From an uncultured Pelagibacteraceae bacterium (GTDB lineage Bacteria > Pseudomonadota > Alphaproteobacteria > Pelagibacterales > Pelagibacteraceae): a stretch of 64,000 nt of DNA. Location: NCBI GenBank assembly GCA_902566925.1, contig CACFKO010000002.1, forward strand, positions 68,052 through 132,051, given 5' to 3'. This document shows, piece after piece, positions 1 to 8,468 of this stretch. The translations under genes were made by a program, and so were the position numbers. Within the stretch, counting starts at the first letter, position 1, and every line of letters begins with the position of its first letter. A model generated the notes under the pieces. It was given only the letters and a program-made list of their open reading frames with translations. It was not told where the DNA came from and searched no databases.

Positions 1-654
1 TTTGATTTATTAGTAGATAAAGCTCAATCATTATGTCTAATAGGGCCAAATGGTGCAGGGAAATCTACAATACTCCATTCTATTTATGGTTTCACAAATA
101 TCTTTTCAGGAAAAATTGAAATTGATGGAAACGAGATTACCAAACTCTCGCCAGCTCAAAAATTAAAAAGCTGTGGCATAGCTTATATTCTTCAAGATAA
201 TTCTGTATTTCCAGATATGACAGTAGAAGAAAATTTACTAATGGGAGGATATATTAAGGACAAAACTGAAGAATCTTATACCGAAGCTAAAAGAGTTTTA
301 GAAAAATATGAAAGATTAAATAAAAGACGAAACCAACCTGCAAAAGTATTATCGGGCGGAGAAAGAAGACTTCTTGAGATTTCAAGAGCTTTAGTAATGC
401 GCCCATCTATACTCTTAGTTGATGAACCTTCGATAGGATTAGAACCTCGATATATTGAAATGGTTTTTGAAATTTTGGACGATCTTCAAAAGAATGAAAA
501 GAAAACCATTATCATGGTTGAACAAAATGCAAAAAAAGGTCTTGAGTTTGCAGACATCGGTTACGTATTAGTTTCTGGACAAACTGCCATTGTTGGAAAA
601 GGAAATGATTTATTAAAAAATCCTGATGTCGGAAGATTATTTCTTGGCGGTTAA
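1..654 (+). CDS. ABC transporter ATP-binding protein, LivF-like (5' partial)
   Basis: This is the C-terminal 217 codons of an ABC ATPase; the reading frame is open from base 1 and its start lies outside the window. The Walker A motif GPNGAGKST is at about bases 43-69, the signature LSGGERR at about 345-365, and Walker B (LLVDEPS) near 412-432. The end of the protein (VEQNAKKGLEFAD, then a NPDVGRLFLGG tail) is typical of LivF, the second ATPase of branched-chain amino acid or urea-type importers, and resembles the complete livF at 9266. The substrate is unknown because the permease and binding-protein genes are not visible. The stop codon overlaps the azlC start (TAATG), so it is cotranscribed with the exporter genes that follow. 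Confidence 0.9.
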   Translation, partial: FDLLVDKAQSLCLIGPNGAGKSTILHSIYGFTNIFSGKIEIDGNEITKLSPAQKLKSCGIAYILQDNSVFPDMTVEENLLMGGYIKDKTEESYTEAKRVLEKYERLNKRRNQPAKVLSGGERRLLEISRALVMRPSILLVDEPSIGLEPRYIEMVFEILDDLQKNEKKTIIMVEQNAKKGLEFADIGYVLVSGQTAIVGKGNDLLKNPDVGRLFLGG

Positions 655-1355
655 TGATAAATTCTGCGTATTTTCTTTTAGGCTTTAAATCTGTTCGTTC
701 AGCTGATAGCCCAGCCATTGCTTTAGGATGTAGTTTTTTAGCTATTGGAGCATTGCTAAAAAACATTGGTTTTAATTTTCAGCAAAGCTTCTTTTCTACT
801 TTCTTTACTTATGCCTTGCCCGGTCAACTTGTTATGGCGGAATCTTTTTTGATTGGGGCATCTTTAATAAATATCTTTATTGGTGTTTGGTTAGTTAATG
901 CCCGTTTATTTCCTATGGCAGTTTCAATGTTTCCGTTACTCAAAAGTCATAAACAACCTAAGTGGAAATACTATTTGTCATGTCATTTTCTTGCAGTTTC
1001 CTCTTGGCTGATAATGAAGAAAGATTACAGAACCATTGATGAAGATCACAGAATAGATTTTTGGATAGGCATCGGAACAGCTACATGGTCCATCGCTATT
1101 TTTTCAACGGTTCTAGGATTTGTAGTTTCTGACTATCTAAGTAAAGATATGATGATTGGTCTTGCTATTGTAAATCCTGTTTATTTTTTTTGTATGCTGC
1201 TAGGCTCAATGAAGAATATTGTTATTGGAGCCTCAGTTATTCTAGGAACAATCCTTGGTCCTGTTTTTTATTTAGTGTCACCTGAGTGGTGTATTTTGTA
1301 CGGGGGAGTAACCGCAGGTGTTATTGCGTTTTTAGTTGGAGAGTTTAATGAGTGA
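654..1355 (+). CDS. azlC: AzlC family branched-chain amino acid exporter, large subunit
   Basis: A 233-residue polytopic membrane protein. The N-terminal half, with GCSFLAIGALLKN and the conserved NARLFPMAVS stretch, matches AzlC, the large subunit of the two-component AzlCD exporter of branched-chain amino acids and analogues. About six or seven hydrophobic segments are visible. The ATG overlaps the last base of the preceding ATPase stop, and its own stop overlaps the start of azlD, which is the usual azlCD order. The family assignment is strong; the exported substrate here is inferred. Its position directly behind an importer ATPase is unusual. Confidence 0.85.
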   Translation: MINSAYFLLGFKSVRSADSPAIALGCSFLAIGALLKNIGFNFQQSFFSTFFTYALPGQLVMAESFLIGASLINIFIGVWLVNARLFPMAVSMFPLLKSHKQPKWKYYLSCHFLAVSSWLIMKKDYRTIDEDHRIDFWIGIGTATWSIAIFSTVLGFVVSDYLSKDMMIGLAIVNPVYFFCMLLGSMKNIVIGASVILGTILGPVFYLVSPEWCILYGGVTAGVIAFLVGEFNE

Positions 1356-1680
1356 TTTATCTTCAAATATTGTTTTAGTTATAGCTGTCACATCAATTGC
1401 AACTTATCTCTCAAGATCTTTAGGTGTTTTATTTTCAGAAAGAATTGATGAGAATTCTAAAATATTTAGATTATTTGACTGTATAGCTTATTCAACTTTG
1501 GCTGCCTTAATTTCTAAAGTTGTAGTTTTTCCAGCAGGAGATCTCGGAGAAGCAAGCAATTTAATAAGATTAATAGTAGTTTTTGTTTGTGTAGGTGTAT
1601 TTTTTATAGCAAAAAGAAACCTTGTCTATCCTACGGTGCTATCTGCTATACTTTTGACAACTTTAATTAAATTTGTATGA
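1348..1680 (+). CDS. azlD: AzlD family small exporter subunit
   Basis: A 110-residue hydrophobic protein with three to four membrane segments and the size of AzlD, the small partner of AzlC. The ATG at 1348 is chosen because it overlaps the azlC stop. An in-frame TTG at 1336 would add four residues but lies deeper inside azlC. The ATYLSRSLG stretch near the N terminus resembles the conserved AzlD start. It ends in an ATGA overlap with the secreted hydrolase gene, so the operon continues. Confidence 0.8.
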   Translation: MSDLSSNIVLVIAVTSIATYLSRSLGVLFSERIDENSKIFRLFDCIAYSTLAALISKVVVFPAGDLGEASNLIRLIVVFVCVGVFFIAKRNLVYPTVLSAILLTTLIKFV

Positions 1681-2609
1681 AAAAAATATTATTAATTATA
1701 ATTTTTTCTATTTTGATCACACCGCTTTATGCAGGACCTAAAGACAAAGTAAGAGATGGTTTCATTTCAAAAAAAAACGTTCATCCTGTAAAAAATGATT
1801 TTAATATTAGCGATCCTAAAAACAAAATAATTTTGATTTATAATCACGGACAAAATGAAAATGATATGGCATTACAGTCATGTGCGTGGGTATCAATGCT
1901 TAGAAATTCTGCTTCATTAATCGATGAAGAAATTGATGGAAAAAGAATAATGGTTTACAATTTTTGTACCAATCACTTAGCTGGTGACATGTCACCAAAA
2001 AAAGATTGGTGGACCTTAAAAACTCCAGAAGTTTATAAAGGTAAACACAAACTAGATAAAAGGGTTGAAGCCAATCTTGATTTAATTAATAAATTTGTAA
2101 AAGCAGGTGTTCCAAGAAAACAAATTTTTATTACAGGACATTCTTGTGGAGGCAAGACTACTTTGCTTTTTATGAGTAGATACCCCGACAAAGTAGGAGG
2201 AGGTATATCTTATATGCATGCTTGTTTTGGAAAGCTTTCACATAAATATAAAGTTAAAAAACTGGGTGTTGAAAAAGCAATGGAGAAATTTAGAAAAAAA
2301 TGGAAAGGACCTCACGATTTAAGACAAAAAATGAACGATGAAATTAAAAATAATTTAAAAACTCCAGTTTTAGTTTTTACACATCCTAGAGATAAATATG
2401 AGGGTTTGCTTTCTGATTGGTTGGAGGAAATACCTGGAATGAAAAGAATAGTAATTTCTGAAAATTATAAAATTAATGGAAAAAAATGTATTCGAAAGGG
2501 ATATGACTGGTCAGAACCTGTTAAAAAAGGTCATGATATGGATACAGGACTTTGCTTTCAATACTACAATCCTGAAATTTTAAAATACATAGCCTCAAGA
2601 ATAAAGTGA
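1677..2609 (+). CDS. secreted alpha/beta hydrolase
   Basis: 310 residues. An N-terminal signal peptide (MKK, a hydrophobic core, cleavage likely after LYA at about residue 19) indicates export to the periplasm. The nucleophile elbow GHSCGG (serine near residue 160) is followed by a plausible acid in HPRDKYEG and a histidine in KKGHDMDTG, giving a Ser-Asp-His triad of the dienelactone hydrolase or esterase type. Several cysteines may form disulfides. The substrate cannot be read from the sequence. It overlaps azlD by four bases and glaH by four bases, so it belongs to the same operon. Confidence 0.7.
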   Translation: MKKILLIIIFSILITPLYAGPKDKVRDGFISKKNVHPVKNDFNISDPKNKIILIYNHGQNENDMALQSCAWVSMLRNSASLIDEEIDGKRIMVYNFCTNHLAGDMSPKKDWWTLKTPEVYKGKHKLDKRVEANLDLINKFVKAGVPRKQIFITGHSCGGKTTLLFMSRYPDKVGGGISYMHACFGKLSHKYKVKKLGVEKAMEKFRKKWKGPHDLRQKMNDEIKNNLKTPVLVFTHPRDKYEGLLSDWLEEIPGMKRIVISENYKINGKKCIRKGYDWSEPVKKGHDMDTGLCFQYYNPEILKYIASRIK

Positions 2610-3505
2610 AAATAGAAATATCAAATCATCCTGCATCAAAAAGAATTAAAGTTATAAAAATTAAAGAACAAGAATTAGATAAATTAATTTTCCCATTTAA
2701 TAAGCACAGTATTCAATCATTAGAGTACAAACCTTTTTCAAGATTTTCATTAGCCAAAAGTGTTGACGATGTTTTTTCTGGAGAGTTAAGTAAAGTTTTA
2801 AATACTACTTTAAAAGATAGAAATACCGGTACAGCTATAATTGAGCCTGATATTAAAAATTCAAAATTTGATAAAGATTTTCTTGTAAAACTATCAACTG
2901 GTTTAGCTTATTTAGTTGGGGTACCTAATTTTGACTCAATGACAGGAAAATATTACGCACGTATTCATGTTAAACATTCTGACTCTAGCGACTCTTACTT
3001 AAGAAAAGCATACAGAAATTTAGATCTTCACACAGATGGTACCTTTGTGAAAGAAAAGACCGACTGGTTACTTATGACTAAAATGGAAGAAATAAATGTA
3101 AAAGGTGGAGAAAGTGTTTTATTACATTTAGATGATTGGGAACATTGCGAAGAGTTTAGCAATAATCCTATTGGCAAACTGAATTTTGTGTGGGGTTCAC
3201 CAAAAAGTAAAAATATTGAATACAAAGTTCGGCACCCTGTTTTTTCTAAAGATAAGGATGATAAACCCATAATTTCTTATATTGATCAATTTCCCGAACC
3301 TCAAAATATGAAGCAAGGTCTTTTCTTGCAAAAACTGTCTGATGCATTAGAGGAGAGCAAAAACAAGTTAACCTTTCCTCTAAAGCCAGGTTCAACAATT
3401 TTTTCAAATAATTATTTTTGGCTTCATGGGAGAAAACCTTTTTTAAAAGATATAAACTTAAGTAGGGAGCTATTAAGGATTAGGGGAATCTTCTCCCAAA
3501 ATTAA
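2606..3505 (+). CDS. glaH: glutarate 2-hydroxylase, CsiD/GlaH family
   Basis: A 299-residue Fe(II)/2-oxoglutarate dioxygenase. It resembles E. coli CsiD (GlaH) along its length as I recall that sequence: QSLEYKPFSRF, NFDSMTGKYYAR, LHTDGT, GGESVLLHLDDWEH and FWLHGR all have direct counterparts. Iron ligands are expected at H142, D144 (HTD motif) and H274. In the known pathway GlaH oxidises glutarate to L-2-hydroxyglutarate in lysine catabolism. The start is GTG at 2606, overlapping the hydrolase stop. The usual partners lhgO, gabT and gabD are not in the window. It is the last gene of the operon; a terminator follows at 3572. Confidence 0.85.
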   Translation: MKIEISNHPASKRIKVIKIKEQELDKLIFPFNKHSIQSLEYKPFSRFSLAKSVDDVFSGELSKVLNTTLKDRNTGTAIIEPDIKNSKFDKDFLVKLSTGLAYLVGVPNFDSMTGKYYARIHVKHSDSSDSYLRKAYRNLDLHTDGTFVKEKTDWLLMTKMEEINVKGGESVLLHLDDWEHCEEFSNNPIGKLNFVWGSPKSKNIEYKVRHPVFSKDKDDKPIISYIDQFPEPQNMKQGLFLQKLSDALEESKNKLTFPLKPGSTIFSNNYFWLHGRKPFLKDINLSRELLRIRGIFSQN

Positions 3506-3571
3506 ATAATTTTTAATTCCCTGACAAATTTAGATAAAAATTAAGTGTTAAGTGTTGTATAAATATCACAT

Positions 3572-3598
3572 AAAAACCCATATTTTATTGGGTTTTTT
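3572..3598 (+). terminator. rho-independent terminator after glaH
   Basis: The arms AAACCCA (3574-3580) and TGGGTTT (3589-3595) form a hairpin followed by a run of T. It closes the livF-azlCD-hydrolase-glaH transcript. The rest of 3506-3704 holds no gene. Confidence 0.75.
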
Positions 3599-3634
3599 GT
3601 GGATCTCAATCAGTTTAGAAGGCTTTATTTAGTT

Positions 3635-3661
3635 TTGAAAACAGCGCTCTTTATGTATATT
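3635..3661 (+). promoter_or_regulatory. possible sigma-70 promoter of the outer-membrane protein gene
   Basis: TTGAAA (3635-3640) and TATATT (3656-3661) are separated by 15 bases, slightly short of ideal, about 45 bases upstream of the ATG at 3705. A clear Shine-Dalgarno (AAGGAG) precedes that start. In AT-rich DNA such matches arise often by chance, so this is tentative. Confidence 0.35.
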
Positions 3662-3704
3662 AACATTTAAATATTAGGAATTCTTAAAGTTTAAGGAGAT
3701 AAAT

Positions 3705-4376
3705 ATGAAAAAATTGTTTGGAATTTTCAGTGCAAGTATAATTTGGGCTCTTTCGTTTATGCCAGCTAACTCTGATGTTGGTTTTGGTGTAACAGCTTTA
3801 GTTGGAGAGTTAGACACAAGTGGTACTGAAACTGAAAAAACAGTTACCGGCGTGACTTCACAAAAAACGAGCACGTCATTTGAAGAGTCATTTATGGGTG
3901 CATCAGTTTATGCGGAATTCAGAACGGATAATCGTTTTGCTTTCGGTGTAGAGTACGTACCTGTCGATATTGGAGTAGGTTCTGGAAAAAGAACTGACAC
4001 AAGTGCTGGTGCAGACGTAGCATCAGAAGCTGATACTGGAGATAGAAGTGCTTCAGCAGACATCGAAGGTTTAACAACTTTCTATGCTAGAATACCAATT
4101 CCTATAACATCTAATGCTTATATTAAATTAGGTTATATGGATGCGGATGTAACAACTGCTGAAACTCTACCAACTTCATCATACGGTGACGTTTCATTAA
4201 ACGGTATCGAATATGGATTAGGTTTTGCTAGCGATAGCGGAAGATCAAGAGTAGAATTATCATACTCTGACTTTGATGATATATCTATTACAGGTACAGG
4301 TTCTGGAGAGACCAATCAGAACAGTATTACTGCAGACGCTGACGCATTAGCACTGAGAATATCATTCGGCTTCTAA
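3705..4376 (+). CDS. outer-membrane beta-barrel protein
   Basis: 223 residues with an N-terminal signal peptide (MKKLFGIFSASIIW..., cleavage probably near residue 23). Alternating-polarity strands, small acidic and Thr/Ser-rich loops, and the C-terminal phenylalanine in LRISFGF are the classic signature for insertion by the BAM machinery. It is most like the small OmpA/OmpW-type or generic porin-family barrels; I cannot name an orthologue. GC and codon use look a little richer than in the neighbours, as often seen in highly expressed surface genes. It is a single-gene transcript between two terminators. Confidence 0.75.
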   Translation: MKKLFGIFSASIIWALSFMPANSDVGFGVTALVGELDTSGTETEKTVTGVTSQKTSTSFEESFMGASVYAEFRTDNRFAFGVEYVPVDIGVGSGKRTDTSAGADVASEADTGDRSASADIEGLTTFYARIPIPITSNAYIKLGYMDADVTTAETLPTSSYGDVSLNGIEYGLGFASDSGRSRVELSYSDFDDISITGTGSGETNQNSITADADALALRISFGF

Positions 4377-4401
4377 TTACAAATTTAAATAATTAAAAAT
4401 T

Positions 4402-4433
4402 AAACCCGCTTAACATTAAGCGGGTTTTTTTTT
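4402..4433 (+). terminator. bidirectional rho-independent terminator
   Basis: AAACCCGCTT (4402-4411) pairs with AAGCGGGTTT (4418-4427), followed by nine T. It ends the outer-membrane protein transcript, and its right arm overlaps the 3' end of the converging abrB-like gene (stop at 4416), so it can serve both strands. Confidence 0.85.
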
Positions 4434-5498
4434 AGTGATAATTCTTAAAATAATTGGAACAATAAATAATATTATTAAAAGTCTTATTATGTGATGAAAA
4501 GATACAAATTCTGGATCCAAATCGAAAAAGATAGCAATTACAGCTACCTCATAAATACCGCCAGGACAATAAGACAATAACAAAGTAAAAAAATTTTTAT
4601 CAATAACAAAACCCGCGACCAAAGCAGCAACAATTCCAAGCAAAACTAGGAAAAAAGTTGCAACAAAACTATGTAGAGCATTTTTTGCTATTTCATTAAA
4701 AGTTTTATTGGCAAATCTGCATCCAACTGATGATCCAAGTATTAACAAACAGTAGTCAATTATATTTGATGACAGTTTGTAAGATGCCACTTCTGTGATC
4801 TGCAAAAGACCACTTGCAACTAAAGTTCCAGCAAGCAGTGCTGCAGGAACTTTCAATTTATCAAAAATAATAATCAAAAGTATTGATAAAGCTAAAAGGA
4901 TAAACAAATTTGAAATATTTTGATCTTCAATTATCGTTTCAACAAGTTTTATATTTTCTTGATCATAAAAACTATTAACAACAAAAGGAAAAACAGTAAT
5001 GATGATAATTAATCTTATTAAATGTGAAGTAGCAACATGACTCAGGTCAGACTTTTGGTCTTCAGCAAGAATAAGTAGAGGACCCAAGGCTCCCGGGGCA
5101 GCAGAAAATATTGAAGTCTTTTCTTCGTATCCTGAAAATTTTTGGAGATATTTTGAAACTAACAAAACACTAACAACTATATATGCAAGCATAATTAATG
5201 AAGTCCATACCCACTGATGAATTTGAGAGAATAGACTTTGATCAATGTAATTTCCTATATAAAGACCCAAAACAATTAAAACGCCATTTAAAACAAGTCT
5301 AGGCATTTTTGTTTTAATTCCCCCCAAAGATACTGCGGAGGTTACGATCATAGGACCAAGAAACCAAGCTAAAGGAACATCAAAATAATCAGCTATAAGT
5401 GCACCAGGAATTGATACAATTATTACCCATGCAAATTCCTTAGATAAGATTTGTTTAAAATTATCTTTATTAAATGGAATTGCTTGGTTATTCTGCAT
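4416..5498 (-). CDS. AbrB family membrane protein (COG3180 type)
   Basis: 360 residues with about ten membrane segments arranged as two similar halves (PLAWFLGPMIVTSAVSL in the first, VPAALLAGTLVASG in the second), as in the AbrB-duplication membrane proteins often mis-named ammonia monooxygenase. The biochemical role of this family is not well established. The start at 5498 lies only 5 bp from the start of the divergent ProC-like gene, so their promoters must sit inside each other's coding regions. The 3' end runs into the shared terminator at 4402-4433. Confidence 0.75.
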   Translation of the reverse strand: MQNNQAIPFNKDNFKQILSKEFAWVIIVSIPGALIADYFDVPLAWFLGPMIVTSAVSLGGIKTKMPRLVLNGVLIVLGLYIGNYIDQSLFSQIHQWVWTSLIMLAYIVVSVLLVSKYLQKFSGYEEKTSIFSAAPGALGPLLILAEDQKSDLSHVATSHLIRLIIIITVFPFVVNSFYDQENIKLVETIIEDQNISNLFILLALSILLIIIFDKLKVPAALLAGTLVASGLLQITEVASYKLSSNIIDYCLLILGSSVGCRFANKTFNEIAKNALHSFVATFFLVLLGIVAALVAGFVIDKNFFTLLLSYCPGGIYEVAVIAIFFDLDPEFVSFHHIIRLLIILFIVPIILRIITKKKPA

Positions 5499-5503
5499 AC
5501 TTA

Positions 5504-6262
5504 ATGAAAATAGGTTTTTTGGGAACAGGGCATATCACCTCTTCAGTTATAGAGGGTATTTTTAAATCAAAATTAAAAATCACAAAAATTTATATCTCCC
5601 CTCGTAATAGATTAATATCAAATAAACTGAGAAAAAAGTTTAAAAAAGTAAGCATTTCAAAGAATAATCAACAATTGATAGATATGGTTAATTGGGTTTT
5701 TTTGGCGGTTACACCTAAAGTTGGGAATAAAATTTTAAAAAATCTTAACTTTAAATCCAACCAGAAGATTGTGAGTTTTATATCAACAATCAATATAGAA
5801 AAACTAAAAAAATATACAAAGAACAAAAAAGTTACACGAGTTATTCCTATGCCTTTCATTGGTATTAAAAAAGGTCCAATAATAATTTGTCCAAAGGATA
5901 AAAAAGTTAAAAAATTTTTTGATAAATTAGGAACAACAATTGAGATAAAAAATGAAAAAATTTCTAAGAGCTTTTGGACCACTTCTTCTTTTATGGCTCC
6001 CTTTTATCAACTTATGTTAACCACAAGTGATTGGCTTGTTAGAAAAGGCATAAACAGAAAAGAAGCTGAAAATTATAGCAGAGAGTTTTTTTTAGCTTTG
6101 TCTCAAGATTCAATATTTAAAAATAAATTGTCTTTAAAACAACTTGTAAGCGAATCTCAAACACCAGGCGGTATTAATGCCCAAGCATTGAAAGAATTAA
6201 AAAAAAAGAAATTTTACAAAATCCAACAAAAAGTTTTAAATAGCATCTTTAAAAGATTTTAA
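5504..6262 (+). CDS. ProC-like pyrroline-5-carboxylate reductase family protein
   Basis: 252 residues starting at the ATG of MKIGFLGTGHI, a Rossmann dinucleotide-binding loop; an upstream in-frame start at 5474 would run into the divergent gene and is not favoured. WVFLAVTPKV, RVIPMPFIGI and ESQTPGGINAQAL correspond to conserved P5C reductase segments, although the usual SPGGT substrate motif reads TPGGIN here. It may therefore be a paralogue acting on another imino or keto substrate rather than proline synthesis itself. It lies only 20 bp upstream of livH on the same strand and may share its transcript. Confidence 0.7.
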   Translation: MKIGFLGTGHITSSVIEGIFKSKLKITKIYISPRNRLISNKLRKKFKKVSISKNNQQLIDMVNWVFLAVTPKVGNKILKNLNFKSNQKIVSFISTINIEKLKKYTKNKKVTRVIPMPFIGIKKGPIIICPKDKKVKKFFDKLGTTIEIKNEKISKSFWTTSSFMAPFYQLMLTTSDWLVRKGINRKEAENYSREFFLALSQDSIFKNKLSLKQLVSESQTPGGINAQALKELKKKKFYKIQQKVLNSIFKRF

Positions 6263-6282
6263 AGTCTTTTGGGGGAGGAATT

Positions 6283-7194
6283 GTGGAATATTTTCTGCAA
6301 CAGCTAATTAATGGTGTAACTTTAGGTTCCGTATATGGTCTAATCGCCATTGGTTACACGATGGTTTACGGAATCATTGGAATGATTAATTTTGCCCATG
6401 GTGATATTTTCATGGTAGGAGCATTTGTTGCTTTGATTTCCTTTATTCTTTTTGCCCTCACAGGAATTTCGTTACCAATAGTGTTAATATTAGTTTTATT
6501 AATCGCTATGGTTTTTACAGCTTGTTACGGTTGGACCGTTGAAAAGCTAGCTTACAAACCCTTAAGAAAATCTTTTAGATTAGCGCCATTAATTTCTGCA
6601 TTAGGAATGTCTATTGTTCTTCAAAACTATGTTCAAGCAGCTCAAGGCGCTAGAATAAAAACTTTACAGCCTGTAATCCAAGGTGGGTTTAATTTTTTTA
6701 AAGAATCAGATTTTGTTGTCACATTAAGTTATCTTCAAATTTTTATAGTTTTAGTAACCATAGTTTTAATGGCCATCTTTACATTGTTAATTACCAGAAC
6801 AGCTTTAGGTCGAGCTCAACGTGCATGTGAACAGGATAGAACCATGACTGCGTTAATGGGAATAAATGTCGACAGAACAATATCCATGACATTTATTATT
6901 GGATCATCACTTGCCTCAGTTGCTGGCGTGATGTTTGTTATGTATTACGGTGTTATTGATTTTTACATTGGTTTCTTAGCCGGGATTAAAGCGTTTACTG
7001 CGGCTGTGTTAGGCGGAATAGGATCAATACCTGGAGCAATGCTTGGAGGATTATTAATTGGATTAATCGAAACTTTTTGGTCAGGGTACATTTCAATTGA
7101 ATATAAAGATATTGCTGCTTTTACTACTTTAGTTATCGTTTTAATATTTTTCCCTACGGGTTTCCTAGGCAAACCAGATATTGAAAAAGTATAA
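6283..7194 (+). CDS. livH: branched-chain amino acid ABC transporter permease LivH
   Basis: 303 residues of the LivH family with about eight membrane segments. The N-terminal LINGVTLGSVYGLIAIGYTM and the GMINFAHGD motif are diagnostic; the EAA-like region is near AVLGGIGSIPGAMLGG. It starts with GTG at 6283, placed by a strong GGGGGAGG Shine-Dalgarno just upstream. It is the first gene of a complete importer (livHMGF plus binding protein). The actual substrate could be leucine-type amino acids, other amino acids or amides. Confidence 0.93.
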   Translation: MEYFLQQLINGVTLGSVYGLIAIGYTMVYGIIGMINFAHGDIFMVGAFVALISFILFALTGISLPIVLILVLLIAMVFTACYGWTVEKLAYKPLRKSFRLAPLISALGMSIVLQNYVQAAQGARIKTLQPVIQGGFNFFKESDFVVTLSYLQIFIVLVTIVLMAIFTLLITRTALGRAQRACEQDRTMTALMGINVDRTISMTFIIGSSLASVAGVMFVMYYGVIDFYIGFLAGIKAFTAAVLGGIGSIPGAMLGGLLIGLIETFWSGYISIEYKDIAAFTTLVIVLIFFPTGFLGKPDIEKV

Positions 7195-7196
7195 AA

Positions 7197-8465
7197 ATGG
7201 GAAAAGATTTAATTCAAAAATCACTTAAAGATAGTTTATTTACTGGAATTATTGCGCTGGCTTTATTCGGCCCTATCGTTGGACTTAGAACAGTTGCTAA
7301 AAATGAAGTTTTAGTTGTTGAACCAAAATGGCTTGTTGTTTTACTTATAGTTGCCTTTTGTGCTGTAGGTAGATTTTTTATAAATATTTATTCATACAAA
7401 AAAGAGCAAAGAAGAGGGGAACCATCTTCTTTAGGAAAAGCAATTTCAAATTTTTTAGATGAAAAAGGAGCTCAAATAGCCATCGCAGCTATTGCCTTTT
7501 CTATAATTTTCCCTTTTATGCCGTTCGCAGATCGTTACTGGATGGATATAGCCATCATGATGATGACTTATATAATGTTAGGCTGGGGCTTGAATATTGT
7601 TATAGGTTTAGCTGGACTCTTAGACTTAGGATACGTGGCCTTTTATGCTGTAGGCGCTTACTCCTACGCTCTTTTTGCTATTCATTTTGGTTGGTCTTTT
7701 TGGATCTGCCTTCCGATTGCCGGTCTTTTTGCAGGTATGTTTGGAATTCTATTAGGTTTTCCGGTTTTAAGATTAAGAGGAGATTATCTTGCTATTGTTA
7801 CTCTTGCCTTCGGTGAAATGATAAGAATTCTTTTATTAAATTGGTACGAGTTAACAAAAGGTCCAGACGGTCTTACAGGTATTCCAAGACCTTCATTTTT
7901 TGGCTTACCCTTTAAACGCTATCCAGATGAAGGAGTAGAAACTTTTCATACTTTTTTTGGACTAGAATATGATCCAATGCAAAGAATTATCTTTCTTTAT
8001 TATTTAATTCTCGTCTTAGCGTTAATAACAAATGCTTTTACAATAAAGATAAGAAGATTACCCGTTGGTAGAGCTTGGGAAGCATTGAGAGAAGATGAAA
8101 TAGCCTGTAAGTCCTTAGGAGTTAACCCAAGGAATACAAAATTAACTGCTTTTGCTATCGGAGCTATGTTTGGCGGTTTTGCAGGATCATTTTTTGCCAC
8201 TCGTCAGGCCTTTATAAGTCCTGAAAGTTTTACATTCATTGAATCAGCAATAATAGTTGCGATAGTTGTTTTAGGGGGAATGGGTTCACAAACAGGCGTG
8301 GTCTTATCTACAATTTTTTTAATAGGTCTTATAGAAATCTTTAGAGATTTTGAGTCCTATAGAATGGTTGCTTTTGGCGGAGCCATGGTTCTCATAATGA
8401 TTTTTAGACCAAGGGGAATACTGGCAAAAAGAAAACCAACTATAACAATGGGAAAACACGGATAA
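7197..8465 (+). CDS. livM: branched-chain amino acid ABC transporter permease LivM
   Basis: A 422-residue permease that forms the membrane pore with LivH. An extra N-terminal section of about 110 residues with two or three membrane segments and a charged linker precedes the LivM core (LGWGLNIVIGLAGLLDLGYVAFYAVGAY), an extension common in alphaproteobacterial LivM. The conserved RLRGDYLAIVTLAFGE and VVLGGMGSQTG motifs are present. Two bases separate it from livH and three from livG. Confidence 0.93.
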   Translation: MGKDLIQKSLKDSLFTGIIALALFGPIVGLRTVAKNEVLVVEPKWLVVLLIVAFCAVGRFFINIYSYKKEQRRGEPSSLGKAISNFLDEKGAQIAIAAIAFSIIFPFMPFADRYWMDIAIMMMTYIMLGWGLNIVIGLAGLLDLGYVAFYAVGAYSYALFAIHFGWSFWICLPIAGLFAGMFGILLGFPVLRLRGDYLAIVTLAFGEMIRILLLNWYELTKGPDGLTGIPRPSFFGLPFKRYPDEGVETFHTFFGLEYDPMQRIIFLYYLILVLALITNAFTIKIRRLPVGRAWEALREDEIACKSLGVNPRNTKLTAFAIGAMFGGFAGSFFATRQAFISPESFTFIESAIIVAIVVLGGMGSQTGVVLSTIFLIGLIEIFRDFESYRMVAFGGAMVLIMIFRPRGILAKRKPTITMGKHG

Positions 8466-8468
8466 TTT

